A stretch of 12,244 bases of DNA, from the NCBI GenBank assembly GCA_023487615.1, contig JAMDBH010000125.1, positions 1 through 12,244 on the forward strand. The letters run 5' to 3'. Under the pieces are notes generated by a model. It was not told where the DNA came from, ran no database searches, and worked only from the letters and a program-made list of their open reading frames with translations. This document shows, in pieces, positions 1-7,676 of this stretch (positions within the stretch are counted from its first letter, which is position 1; each line of letters opens with the position of its first letter). The DNA comes from Gammaproteobacteria bacterium (GTDB lineage Bacteria; Pseudomonadota; Gammaproteobacteria; SURF-13). The position numbers and the translations under genes are program-made.

Positions 1-111
1 CCTGGGAGCGTACTCACCGGCCTCAACAAACGCATCGTCCCCGGCTTGAACTGTATGGCGATGTCAGACCCCGACGGTTTGGAGCTGGCCTTGACGGCCA
101 TCGAGTCTTAA
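1..111 (+). CDS. fabD: FabD, malonyl-CoA:ACP transacylase (C-terminal end only)
   Basis: Frame 1 is open from the first base and encodes 36 residues, ending in TAA and backed by a second in-frame TAA. The visible peptide contains VLTGLNKRIVPGLN, which resembles the VLTGLTKRIV tail of gammaproteobacterial FabD. FabD moves malonyl groups from CoA to acyl carrier protein to feed chain elongation. Its identity is supported by the next genes, fabG, acpP and fabF, in the standard order. The catalytic GHSLG serine and the histidine lie outside the window. The gap to fabG is about 10 nt, so the two genes are almost certainly co-transcribed. Confidence 0.88.
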   Translation, partial: PGSVLTGLNKRIVPGLNCMAMSDPDGLELALTAIES

Positions 112-121
112 TAAAAGGTTC

Positions 122-868
122 ATGACTATACTAAACAATGAAATCGTGCTGGTTACCGGAGCAAGCCGGGGCATCGGGCAGGCCATCGCCTTGGCGTTGG
201 GCCGCTTAGGGGCCGTTGTGGTCGGGACCTCCACCTCAGAAACAGGTGCAGAAACACTCAGTAACATACTGGAAAATAATGGAATAAAAGGTTCCGGTCA
301 TGTCTTGAATGTCACCGATCCAAGTTCCATTGCCGGTCTCCTCGAAGCCGTAGAAAAAACCTACGGCACACCCACTATCCTCGTCAATAACGCAGGAATT
401 ACCCGCGATAACCTATTGATGCGTATGAAAGACGAGGAATGGGACGATATCATTGCCACCAACCTCACCTCGGTCTACCGGCTGTGCAAGGCCTGTGTGC
501 GCGGGATGATGAAGGCGCGCCGAGGGCGTATAATCAACATCGCCTCGGTGGTAGGTCTGACGGGCAACGCCGGGCAGGCCAACTACGCCGCAGCCAAGGC
601 GGGCATCATAGGCTTCACCAAGTCCCTGGCGCGCGAAGTGGGCTCACGAGGGATTACCGTTAATGCCGTGGCGCCGGGCTTTATCGATACCGACATGACC
701 CGTGCGCTCAACGAAGAACATCGCAACCAGTTATTACAGCAGATCCCGCTTAATCGCCTGGGTTCTGCCGATGAGGTCGCGGCAGTCGTCGCCTTCCTGG
801 CCTCACCGGCGGCTTCTTACATCACCGGGGAGACGTTGCACGTCAACGGCGGAATGTACATGGCCTAG
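122..868 (+). CDS. fabG: FabG, 3-oxoacyl-ACP reductase
   Basis: This 248-residue short-chain dehydrogenase performs the NADPH-dependent reduction of 3-ketoacyl-ACP in each round of type II fatty acid synthesis. The sequence shows the Rossmann TGASRGIG motif (residues 12-19), NNAG (89-92), and the catalytic set Asn114, Ser142, Tyr155 and Lys159 (YAAAK). It ends with ITGETLHVNGG, the usual FabG C-terminus. The length matches the family (about 244-248). The ATG at 122 follows AAAGG at 114-118 with only about 3 nt between them, which is short, so translation may be partly coupled to fabD. No critical residue is missing. Paralogous reductases exist, but the position between fabD and acpP makes FabG by far the best call. 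Confidence 0.97.
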   Translation: MTILNNEIVLVTGASRGIGQAIALALGRLGAVVVGTSTSETGAETLSNILENNGIKGSGHVLNVTDPSSIAGLLEAVEKTYGTPTILVNNAGITRDNLLMRMKDEEWDDIIATNLTSVYRLCKACVRGMMKARRGRIINIASVVGLTGNAGQANYAAAKAGIIGFTKSLAREVGSRGITVNAVAPGFIDTDMTRALNEEHRNQLLQQIPLNRLGSADEVAAVVAFLASPAASYITGETLHVNGGMYMA

Positions 869-889
869 TGTCAAATATCCGTCTTAAGA

Positions 890-963
890 TAACGTTTATA
901 GCTTCGCTTTACGCTTTTCATTAAAATACCGTTTATAATTCGATACCACATGTTGGGAGGAAG
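890..963 (+). promoter_or_regulatory. acpP promoter and strong ribosome binding site
   Basis: The 103-bp gap between fabG and acpP contains a perfect -10 hexamer TATAAT at 934-939. The -35 is less clear: TTTACG at 908-913 matches 4 of 6 bases but sits 20 nt away. GGGAGGAAG at about 955-963 is a strong Shine-Dalgarno about 8 nt before the acpP ATG. An 11-mer occurs twice with one mismatch (TAACGTTTATA at 890-900 and TACCGTTTATA at 927-937), and the second copy overlaps the -10. A dedicated promoter agrees with the known need for very high ACP levels. Confidence 0.6.
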
Positions 964-971
964 TCTTCGTC

Positions 972-1214
972 ATGAATAATGTTGCAGAGCGCGTCAAGAA
1001 AATCGTAGTGGAACAGTTAGGGGTGAAAGACGAGGAAGTCAGCAATGAGTCCTCCTTCGTAGATGATCTTGGCGCGGACTCTCTCGACACGGTCGAACTG
1101 GTCATGGCCCTGGAGGAAGAGTTCGAGTGCGAGATCCCCGACGAATCGGCGGAGAAGATCACCACCGTCCAGCAGGCCATAGACTATATTAACGCCCATC
1201 ATCAACAGAGCTGA
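972..1214 (+). CDS. acpP: Acyl carrier protein
   Basis: This 80-residue, very acidic protein carries growing acyl chains as thioesters on a 4'-phosphopantetheine arm. The attachment site is Ser37 in GADSLDTVE (residues 34-42), and the surrounding helix II is the recognition surface for the Fab enzymes. The N-terminus ([15 protein letters not shown]) and the [14 protein letters not shown] segment are typical of gammaproteobacterial AcpP (about 78 residues). It has its own promoter and a strong RBS upstream and an intrinsic terminator downstream, so it can be expressed above its neighbours. Confidence 0.98.
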   Translation: MNNVAERVKKIVVEQLGVKDEEVSNESSFVDDLGADSLDTVELVMALEEEFECEIPDESAEKITTVQQAIDYINAHHQQS

Positions 1215-1231
1215 TCTTTTCATTCGCAGTC

Positions 1232-1275
1232 AAGGCCGCCTCATTACAGAATGAGCGCGGCCTTTGCTGTTTTTT
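1232..1275 (+). terminator. Intrinsic terminator between acpP and fabF
   Basis: A long hairpin is visible: AAGGCCGC (1232-1239) plus CTCATT (1240-1245), loop ACAG (1246-1249), then AATGAG (1250-1255), one bulged C, and GCGGCCTT (1257-1264). It is followed by TGCTGTTTTTT (1265-1275). The 14 base pairs and the T-run make a convincing Rho-independent terminator. Some read-through must occur, because no clear new promoter lies in the 13 nt before the fabF GTG. The hairpin would therefore set a high ratio of ACP to FabF. Confidence 0.88.
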
Positions 1276-1288
1276 AAGGTAAGTCAAG

Positions 1289-2530
1289 GTGGAGAAAAGA
1301 CGCGTCGTCATCACCGGGCTCGGCATGGTCTCGCCGGTCGGCCTTACCGTGCAGGAATCGTGGGCGGCCATCCTGGCCGGTAAGAGCGGCATCGGCCCGA
1401 TCACGCACTTCGACGTCAGCCAGTTCTCCACCCGCTTCGGGGGCAGCATTAAGGACTTCGACCCGGCCCGCTACATCCCCGCGAAGGATATCAAAAAAAT
1501 GGATCCCTTTATCCATTACGGCATTGCGGCGGCCAAGGAAGCGATCGCCGACGCCGGGCTGACCGTGACCGAGACCAACGCCGAACGGATCGGCGTCGCC
1601 GTCGGCTCAGGAATAGGTGGTCTGTCGGGTATCGAAAAAGGCCATCTCGCCTACCTGGAAGGTGGTCCGCGCAAGATATCGCCATTCTTCGTCCCCAGCA
1701 ACATCATCAACATGATCTCCGGCAACCTGTCCATTATGTATGGCATGAAGGGACCGAATTTCGCCATCGTCACCGCCTGTTCGACCGGTGGACACAATAT
1801 CGGCATGGCCGCACGCCTCATCGAATACGGCGATGCCGATGTCATGGTCGCGGGCGGCGCCGAGATGGCGACCTCGCCCACGGGTCTGGGCGGATTTTGC
1901 TCCGCACGCGCCCTGTCCACGCGCAACGACGATCCCGCGACCGCCAGCCGGCCGTGGGACCGCGAACGCGACGGCTTCGTCCTCGCCGATGGCGCGGGCG
2001 TGATCGTGCTGGAGGAATATGAGTACGCCAAACGGCGCGGCGCGAAAATCTATGCCGAGCTGAGCGGCTCAGGGATGAGCGGCGATGCTTATCACATGAC
2101 CCTGCCGTCGGAAGGCGGGGAGGGCGCACGCCGCTGCATGGAGAACGCCCTGCGCAACGCCCACGTTGAACCCAACCAAGTGGACTATATCAACGCGCAC
2201 GGCACCTCCACACCCTCCGGCGACAAAGCCGAGACCCTCGCCGTGAAGGCCGCCTTTGGCAATCATGCCCACAAGGTCGCCATTAGCTCCACCAAATCCA
2301 TGACCGGCCACCTGCTGGGCGCTGCCGGCGGCATCGAGGCTATATTCAGCATACTCTCCATCCGCGACCAGATCGCCCCACCGACCATCAACCTGTTCAA
2401 TCCCGATCCTGAATGTGATCTGGATTATGTGCCCAACGAGGCCCGCCCCATGAGGATTGACGTGGTGCTGTCAAACTCCTTCGGCTTCGGCGGCACCAAC
2501 GGAACGCTGGTCTTCAGCCGTTTGCGTTGA
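1289..2530 (+). CDS. fabF: FabF, beta-ketoacyl-ACP synthase II
   Basis: This 413-residue thiolase-fold condensing enzyme joins acyl-ACP with malonyl-ACP, and in E. coli it is needed for palmitoleate to vaccenate elongation. The Cys-His-His triad is visible: Cys164 in [10 protein letters not shown], His304 in [11 protein letters not shown] and His341 in [13 protein letters not shown]. These numbers match E. coli FabF, as does the total length of 413. The C-terminal [10 protein letters not shown] loop is present. The start is GTG at 1289, with AAGGT at 1276-1280 as the likely RBS. The coding sequence ends 15 nt before pabB. Confidence 0.97.
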   Translation: MEKRRVVITGLGMVSPVGLTVQESWAAILAGKSGIGPITHFDVSQFSTRFGGSIKDFDPARYIPAKDIKKMDPFIHYGIAAAKEAIADAGLTVTETNAERIGVAVGSGIGGLSGIEKGHLAYLEGGPRKISPFFVPSNIINMISGNLSIMYGMKGPNFAIVTACSTGGHNIGMAARLIEYGDADVMVAGGAEMATSPTGLGGFCSARALSTRNDDPATASRPWDRERDGFVLADGAGVIVLEEYEYAKRRGAKIYAELSGSGMSGDAYHMTLPSEGGEGARRCMENALRNAHVEPNQVDYINAHGTSTPSGDKAETLAVKAAFGNHAHKVAISSTKSMTGHLLGAAGGIEAIFSILSIRDQIAPPTINLFNPDPECDLDYVPNEARPMRIDVVLSNSFGFGGTNGTLVFSRLR

Positions 2531-2545
2531 ACCCTTCGGCCAACC

Positions 2546-3862
2546 GTGATGGCCGTAAATTATGAGATTGACCCCCTAGCCCTGCATCGGCTGAATCCGG
2601 CGCGGTATCCTTATCTGCTGGAAAGCGTTGTACACGGCACATCAAGTGCGCGTTATGACATCCTGTTCGCGTTTCCCGGCGAGACGCTGACACTCAACGA
2701 TCCGCGCGAGGCGGATTTTCTGGAGAACCTCGACCGCTGGTGGGCTGAACAGCGTACTGCAATAGCCCCTGTGGTTGATTTTCCCTTCCACGGCGGGTGG
2801 TTTATCTATTTAGGCTATGAACTGGCTGAGCAGATCGAACCCATCTTGCGCTTGTCTGCCACAAATAACTCGCTACCCATCGCCTTTGCGACCCGAATTC
2901 CGGCCGCGGTGATCCGCGACCACGTTACACAAGAGACCTTCGTGATCTCGGAGCGGCCTGAATTGCTGGAAGCGATAACAGCAGATGTCCAAACACTGGA
3001 CAAGCCAACCGTAAGTCAGCCTGCTTTAGTCAAGGCGATACAACAGGAAGACCCGCCACAAGATTTTCTTAACGGCGTACAGCGCATTCTGCGCTATATC
3101 CGCGAGGGCGATGTGTTTCAGGTGAATCTCTCGCGTGTATGGCGGGCTGAGCTGCAAAGTGATCTCACTGCGGCCGATGTCTATCAAAGTCTGCGCGAGG
3201 CCAATCCTGCGCCGTTTGCCGGTTTGGCCTTGTACGGCGATAGCGCTATTATCAGCTCTTCTCCGGAGCGGCTAGTCTGCGTGCGAGGTGATTACGTAGC
3301 AACCCGCCCAATAGCCGGCACGCGGCCCAGGCGCGAGAACCATGGCGCCGATGCGGCGGAGATTCAAACCCTGCTAGCCCATCCCAAAGAACGCGCGGAA
3401 CATATTATGCTGATTGATCTCGAACGCAATGACCTGGGCAGGGTGTGCGTGCCGGGCAGCGTGCGCGTGGAGGAGTTGATGACAACGGAGAGCTACGCCC
3501 ACGTGCACCACATCGTGTCCAATGTATCCGGGAGATTGCGGCCCAGCGTCACGCCCGGTCAGGTGATCCGCGCCGTCTTTCCGGGCGGCACCATCACCGG
3601 ATGCCCGAAGGTGCGCTGTATGGAGATCATCGCCGAGCTGGAGCAGACCGCGCGCGGTCCTTACACCGGTGCGATGGGGTATCTCAATCACGACGGCAGT
3701 ATGGATTTGAATATCCTGATCCGAACCTTGGTGAAACAAGGCAAGCAAATCAGCCTACGCGCAGGAGCGGGCATCGTCGCGGATTCCATTCCAGAACGAG
3801 AATTGGAAGAGACGCGCGCCAAGACGCGCGGTATGCTGCGAGCGTTGGGCGCCGAAATATAA
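2546..3862 (+). CDS. pabB: Aminodeoxychorismate synthase component I (PabB)
   Basis: This protein of about 438 residues is a chorismate-utilising enzyme. With a glutaminase partner (PabA, not in this window) it aminates chorismate to 4-amino-4-deoxychorismate for folate synthesis. The visible motifs are the N-terminal anthranilate-synthase-I-like domain (about 1-150), EGDVFQVNLSR (about 188-198), PIAGTRPR (255-262), IDLERNDLGRV and PGGTITGCPKVR (from residue 346). The E. coli enzyme has a catalytic Lys in PIKGT; here Ala257 occupies that position, as in anthranilate synthase TrpE and in a number of other PabB proteins. Adjacency to pabC favours PabB over TrpE. The start is GTG at 2546 or ATG at 2549, and neither has a strong RBS. 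The stop codon directly abuts a palindromic repeat. Confidence 0.88.
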   Translation: MMAVNYEIDPLALHRLNPARYPYLLESVVHGTSSARYDILFAFPGETLTLNDPREADFLENLDRWWAEQRTAIAPVVDFPFHGGWFIYLGYELAEQIEPILRLSATNNSLPIAFATRIPAAVIRDHVTQETFVISERPELLEAITADVQTLDKPTVSQPALVKAIQQEDPPQDFLNGVQRILRYIREGDVFQVNLSRVWRAELQSDLTAADVYQSLREANPAPFAGLALYGDSAIISSSPERLVCVRGDYVATRPIAGTRPRRENHGADAAEIQTLLAHPKERAEHIMLIDLERNDLGRVCVPGSVRVEELMTTESYAHVHHIVSNVSGRLRPSVTPGQVIRAVFPGGTITGCPKVRCMEIIAELEQTARGPYTGAMGYLNHDGSMDLNILIRTLVKQGKQISLRAGAGIVADSIPERELEETRAKTRGMLRALGAEI

Positions 3863-4004
3863 GGGCACCTCTAAAAATGCGTCTTTTGTCTTTATGCTGC
3901 GTTGGAATTCTGCTCGAAATGCTCATGTACTGGTGTGTACACTCCGCTTTCTCGCAAACTTCCGCCTTGCCTAAAGACAAAATCCACTATTTTTAGAGGT
4001 GCCC
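3863..4004 (+). repeat. Palindromic intergenic element, family A, copy 1 (142 bp)
   Basis: This copy fills the whole pabB-pabC gap. Its ends are perfect inverted repeats: GGGCACCTCTAAAAAT on the left and the exact complement on the right. Further inward, TTTTGTCTTTA pairs with TAAAGACAAAA, and the arms continue imperfectly toward a centre near GTACTGGTGTGTAC, so the whole unit could fold into one long hairpin. It begins at the base after the pabB TAA. It differs from copy 2 at about 11 of 142 positions. It encodes no plausible protein. The right end carries AGAGG, the apparent pabC Shine-Dalgarno. It is probably a non-autonomous mobile element (MITE) or a REP-type palindrome. I see no clear target duplication. 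Confidence 0.9.
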
Positions 4005-4829
4005 ATGATGCTCATTAACGGCCAACCCGCAGAACAGATCAGCGCACATGATCGCGGTCTGCACTATGGCGATGGCCTGTTTGAGACGATTGCGGTGAAA
4101 AACGGGATACCGCTTTTATGGGAGAGACACATGCTGCGGCTCAATTCGGGTTGCAGTAAGCTCGGCATCCCGCAGCCGGATTACCCGTTATTACGTGCGG
4201 AAGCTCATCAAATCTGTGCCGGCGCTGAGCAAGCCGTGCTCAAAATTATTATTACACGCGGCGCTGGCGGTCGCGGTTATCGCCCCTCACCCCTCACCCC
4301 TCACGCCTCACCCGCCACCCGCATCGTGGCGCGTTACCCCTGGCCTGAATGGCCTCAGCGCTGTTGGCAAGAAGGCGTGCGCGTGCGTATTTGTCAAACA
4401 CCTTTGGGCATTAACCCATTGCTTGCCGGTATCAAACACCTTAACCGGCTCGAACAAGTGTTGGCGCGCACTGAGTGGGACGACCCGGATATTCCAGAAG
4501 GTCTGATGCTGGATCAGACAGGGAGCGTTATCGAGGCCACTCAGAGTAACCTGTTCATCGTGAAGGGGGGACGGCTGCTCACCCCGGATTTGTCATCAAG
4601 TGGTGTGGCTGGCATCATGCGTGCGTGTATCATCGAGATCGCGGCTAAGCTATCCATCCCTTGCACCGTTACCCGGCTCACACTCACCGAAGTGCAAGCC
4701 GCAGAAGAGGCCTTTTTGTGCAACAGCCTGATAGCCGTATGGCCGATCCGTGTGATCGCCGGTACAGTGCTGAAACCGGGACCTATAACAGCATTAATTT
4801 ATGAGCATATACAAAGTTATAGAGAATAA
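4005..4829 (+). CDS. pabC: Aminodeoxychorismate lyase (PabC)
   Basis: This fold-type IV PLP enzyme removes pyruvate from 4-amino-4-deoxychorismate to give p-aminobenzoate, directly after PabB. It shows LINGQP and DRGLHYGDGLFET at the N-terminus, the PLP lysine in AGIKHLNRLEQV (Lys codon at 4434-4436), and an EATQSNLF segment followed by SGVAGIMR. The length of about 274 residues fits the family (269 in E. coli). Start candidates are ATG 4005 or 4008, with GTG 3999 lying inside the repeat. AGAGG at 3995-3999, part of the repeat end, lies 5 and 8 nt before the two ATGs. A CCCCTCA heptamer array at 4283-4310 encodes an unusual SPLTPHASPA stretch just after the conserved GGRGY. A branched-chain aminotransferase is the main alternative but is less likely in this context. 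Confidence 0.93.
   Translation: MMLINGQPAEQISAHDRGLHYGDGLFETIAVKNGIPLLWERHMLRLNSGCSKLGIPQPDYPLLRAEAHQICAGAEQAVLKIIITRGAGGRGYRPSPLTPHASPATRIVARYPWPEWPQRCWQEGVRVRICQTPLGINPLLAGIKHLNRLEQVLARTEWDDPDIPEGLMLDQTGSVIEATQSNLFIVKGGRLLTPDLSSSGVAGIMRACIIEIAAKLSIPCTVTRLTLTEVQAAEEAFLCNSLIAVWPIRVIAGTVLKPGPITALIYEHIQSYRE
4283..4310 (+). repeat. In-gene heptamer tandem array (CCCCTCA x3 + CGCCTCA)
   Basis: Four consecutive 7-bp units lie inside pabC: three exact CCCCTCA copies and one CGCCTCA, followed by more C-rich sequence. Because 7 is not a multiple of 3, gain or loss of one unit would shift the reading frame. The array encodes a Pro/Ser/Thr-rich loop between GGRGY and ATRIV, about four residues longer than the same interval in E. 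coli PabC. Confidence 0.9.
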
Positions 4830-5860
4830 TGTTAAAGTTTTTTATAAGGTCATTGGGGCTGCTCATCATCGTCATTACCCTCCTGGCGGCGGGTGTGGTC
4901 ATCGAATATCGGCACTTTATCCATACACCGCTTGCCATAGGCGCCAGCCCCCTCCATTATGAAATCAAGGCCGGAACCAGCCTGAAAGGCGTCGCGAGTG
5001 ACCTGCACCGGCGTGGTGTCTTGCAGCACCCCTACTATCTGGTCTGGCTGGCGCAGTGGCAGGGGAGGGCGCAACAGATCAAAATGGGCGAATATGAAAT
5101 CAATCCCGGTACGACGCCGCTGGAGTTGCTGGACCAATTTGTGGCGGGCCGGGTTGTGGAATACTCGCTCACGGTCGTGGAGGGGTGGACCTTCAAACAA
5201 TTCCGCGAGGCCGTGCAGCGTCATCCGGCCTTGCAACAGACGCTCGCGGGACTCAGCGACCAGCAACTCATGGAGCGCCTGGGACGGAAAGGGGAGCACC
5301 CGGAGGGACGTTTTTACCCCGATAGCTATCACTTTCCCAAGGGCGCCACGGATTCCGATCTTTACCAGCGCGCCTATCATGCGATGCAAGAGTATCTGAC
5401 CAAAGAATGGGCCAACCGCGATCCAAATCTTCCGCTCAAGACACCTTATGAGGCTTTGATCCTGGCCTCAATCGTGGAGAGGGAAACTGCCGTGCCTAGC
5501 GAACGCCCCGCTATCGCGGGAGTATTTCTGCGGCGTCTACAGGCGGGTATGAAATTACAGACCGACCCTACGATTATCTATGGCTTGGGTAGCCATTTCG
5601 ATGGCAATCTACGCCGCCGCGACCTGGAGCGCGACAACCCTTACAACACCTATACGCGCGCCGGCCTGCCGCCCACACCCATCGCCTTGCCGGGCGCCGC
5701 CTCTATTCATGCGGTACTGCATCCCGAAAGCGGAAAATCGCTCTTTTTTGTCGCACGCGGAGACGGCAGTCACACGTTTTCGGAGACCCTCGAAGAACAT
5801 AACAAGGCGGTACAAAAGTATCAGGTAACTCCGCACAAACAGGAACCGCACACACCATGA
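4829..5860 (+). CDS. mltG: MltG, endolytic murein transglycosylase
   Basis: This 343-residue inner-membrane YceG-family enzyme cleaves nascent peptidoglycan glycan strands and so acts as the terminator of strand elongation. One N-terminal membrane helix is visible (about residues 7-27, LGLLIIVITLLAAGVVI). It is followed by a LysM-like segment (about 40-110) and the YceG catalytic domain. The catalytic glutamate is Glu217 in LASIVERETA, with KLQTDPTIIYGLG, DLERDNPYNTYTRAGLPPTPI and the SLFFVARGDGSHTFSETLEEHN tail downstream. The length matches E. coli MltG (340). The start codon shares one base with the pabC stop (TAATG), and the 3' end overlaps tmk by 4 nt (ATGA), so translation is likely coupled on both sides. 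Confidence 0.95.
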   Translation: MLKFFIRSLGLLIIVITLLAAGVVIEYRHFIHTPLAIGASPLHYEIKAGTSLKGVASDLHRRGVLQHPYYLVWLAQWQGRAQQIKMGEYEINPGTTPLELLDQFVAGRVVEYSLTVVEGWTFKQFREAVQRHPALQQTLAGLSDQQLMERLGRKGEHPEGRFYPDSYHFPKGATDSDLYQRAYHAMQEYLTKEWANRDPNLPLKTPYEALILASIVERETAVPSERPAIAGVFLRRLQAGMKLQTDPTIIYGLGSHFDGNLRRRDLERDNPYNTYTRAGLPPTPIALPGAASIHAVLHPESGKSLFFVARGDGSHTFSETLEEHNKAVQKYQVTPHKQEPHTP

Positions 5861-6480
5861 GCCGTGGCCGCTTTATCACCATAGAAGGCATGGAAGGCGC
5901 GGGCAAGAGCACCTGCATCGGCTATATTCGTGACACGCTCATCCATGCGGGTAAACAGGTCATCGTCACCCGCGAACCTGGCGGCACGGGTCTGTCCGAA
6001 GAGATCCGCGACCTGCTGCTCGCGCATCGACAAGAGGGGGTAACGGTTGAGACGGAGACCCTGCTCATGTTCGCCGCGCGCGCCGAGCACCTTGCCCGGG
6101 TAATCCGCCCCGCGCTCGCCGCCGGGCAGTGGGTGCTGTGCGACCGCTTCACCGAGGCCACCTATGCCTATCAAGGCGGCGGGCGAGGACTCGCACGCGA
6201 ACGTATCGAGGTTCTGGAGCAATGGCTACAAGACGATCTGCGTCCCGATATCGTCTTGCTGCTGGACATCCCGGTGCGGCTCGGCTTGGAGCGGGCCGCA
6301 CAACGCAGCGCACGCGACCGCTTCGAGAGCGAGGACCCGGCGTTTTTCGAACGGGTGCGGGCTGCTTATCTCGACCAGGCACACCGGCATCCGCAACGAT
6401 TTCGTATCATAGACGCCTCCGGTGAACTCGCGCAGGTGCAGCACCAGATCAAGCGGGCCATGGATGAATTATTATCATGA
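5857..6480 (+). CDS. tmk: Thymidylate kinase (dTMP kinase)
   Basis: This 207-residue P-loop kinase phosphorylates dTMP to dTDP with ATP and is essential for dTTP supply. The P-loop is GMEGAGKST (residues 11-19), the DRF motif is Asp96-Arg97-Phe98, followed by TEATYAYQGGGRG (substrate binding). The LID region RSARDRFESED (150-160) carries the arginines expected in the E. coli-type enzyme. The start overlaps the mltG stop in ATGA. The length is typical (about 210). Its position just before holB follows the standard order and pairs dTTP supply with a replication gene. Confidence 0.97.
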   Translation: MSRGRFITIEGMEGAGKSTCIGYIRDTLIHAGKQVIVTREPGGTGLSEEIRDLLLAHRQEGVTVETETLLMFAARAEHLARVIRPALAAGQWVLCDRFTEATYAYQGGGRGLARERIEVLEQWLQDDLRPDIVLLLDIPVRLGLERAAQRSARDRFESEDPAFFERVRAAYLDQAHRHPQRFRIIDASGELAQVQHQIKRAMDELLS

Positions 6481-6487
6481 CAGTACC

Positions 6488-7510
6488 ATGATAACTTCGA
6501 CCCAATCCGAGCGGGATATTTATCCTTGGCAACGTCCTCTCTGGGAACGTCTCCAGACTCTTCGCAACGCCCAGCGTCTGCCGCACGCCCTGCTTTTCCA
6601 AGGCGCTACCGGGCTTGGAAAATCGCATCTGGCGCACGTCTTTGCCCAGTCCCTGCTGTGTACGCAGCCTGACTCAGAGAGCCGGCCATGCGGCCGATGC
6701 CGTAACTGTTTGTTGTATCTCGCGGGCAACAATCCCGACTTTTTCCAGATATTGCCGGAGGAGGGCGGCGACAAACCCATCAAGATAGACCAGGTGCGTG
6801 AGCTTAATCGCGTGATGACCCTCAAGAGTCATGGCGGAGGTTATAAGATTGCGATCATCAGCCCGGCCGAGCAGATGAACGTCGCCGCCGCCAACAGCCT
6901 GCTCAAGACACTCGAAGAACCGCCTCCGCAAACGCTGCTGATACTCATCAGTCACACTCCCGGGCTGCTGCTGCCGACGATCCGCAGCCGCTGCCAAAAC
7001 CTGCACTTCGAAATACCGCCGCGCGATGTGGCGCTCACCTGGCTCAGCGCGCAGTTAAGCTCACCCGCAAATGTCTCTGAATTGCTCGACGTCGCACACG
7101 GTGCGCCACTCACTGCGCTGGCGCTTGCCGCGAGCGACGTACTTAAACACAGACTGGCCCTGCTTGCGGATCTGGAACGCCTGCTGCAACGACAGGCCGA
7201 CCCGGTGACCGTCGCCGCCGCGTGGTCACAACAGCCCGGGGCGGAAATCTTGAGTCAGTTGTTGTCCTGGACCGGTGACCTGATAAGGCTGCGTCATGCT
7301 GTGGAACCGCCTTATCTCGCCAACCCCGATCTTGCACAGCGCCTCAACCGGCTTGCTGCGCAGTTTGATCTCAAGTCACTATACCGGTTGCTGGATCAGA
7401 TGCAGGGTGCCTTACTACTCAGCAGCCGCCCCCTCAACCCCCAGCTTTTATTGGAGGATGTGCTAATATCCTGGGTGAATATAACCGGTACGGTTGTTGC
7501 ATCAGCTTAG
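6488..7510 (+). CDS. holB: DNA polymerase III delta' subunit
   Basis: Delta' is part of the clamp loader that places the beta clamp on primed DNA. This 340-residue protein has PHALLFQGATGLGKS (P-loop-like, residues 39-46), a four-cysteine zinc module (Cys58, Cys68, Cys71, Cys74), NSLLKTLEEPP and the SRC motif in TIRSRCQ. The length is close to E. coli HolB (334). The open frame extends upstream to 6422, well inside tmk. ATG 6488 is chosen because ERDIYPWQRPLWERL follows directly and the overlap disappears; ATG 6464 is an alternative. No strong RBS is visible for either. The final G of the TAG stop is also the first base of palindrome copy 2. Confidence 0.94.
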   Translation: MITSTQSERDIYPWQRPLWERLQTLRNAQRLPHALLFQGATGLGKSHLAHVFAQSLLCTQPDSESRPCGRCRNCLLYLAGNNPDFFQILPEEGGDKPIKIDQVRELNRVMTLKSHGGGYKIAIISPAEQMNVAAANSLLKTLEEPPPQTLLILISHTPGLLLPTIRSRCQNLHFEIPPRDVALTWLSAQLSSPANVSELLDVAHGAPLTALALAASDVLKHRLALLADLERLLQRQADPVTVAAAWSQQPGAEILSQLLSWTGDLIRLRHAVEPPYLANPDLAQRLNRLAAQFDLKSLYRLLDQMQGALLLSSRPLNPQLLLEDVLISWVNITGTVVASA

Positions 7511-7651
7511 GGCGCCTCTAAAAATGCGTCTTTTGTCTTTATGCTGCGTTGAAATTCTGCTCGGAATGCTCATGTACTGCCGTGTACACTCCGCTTCCTC
7601 ACAGAATTTCGCCTTGCCTAAAGACAAAATCCACTATTTTTAGAGGCGCCC
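7510..7651 (+). repeat. Palindromic intergenic element, family A, copy 2 (142 bp)
   Basis: This copy has perfect terminal inverted repeats: GGGCGCCTCTAAAAAT on the left and its complement on the right. At terminal position 5 it has a G·C pair where copy 1 has A·T, so both ends changed together. The inner GAAATTCTG arm is also matched (CAGAATTTC), and the centre is GTACTGCCGTGTAC. It is inserted so tightly that its first base completes the holB TAG stop. It ends 25 nt before the pilZ ATG, so pilZ keeps its own RBS. Confidence 0.9.
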
Positions 7652-7676
7652 TTCAAGTGAAGAGGAGATTACCCGC

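Noticed and set aside
3880..3996. Short open frames within the palindromes encoding MRLLSLC...PKDKIHYF-like peptides (also in copies 2 and 3)
   Set aside because: The peptides are repeated only because the DNA repeat is. They begin in other genes' shadow frames and the similarity follows the inverted repeat, so no real gene is supported.
4283..4310. The CCCCTCA array as a CRISPR or intergenic insertion
   Set aside because: The units are only 7 bp with no spacers, and the reading frame of pabC runs through intact.
6422..6487. An upstream holB start overlapping tmk by 59 nt
   Set aside because: The extra residues do not resemble HolB, and the N-terminus expected for HolB begins close to ATG 6488.
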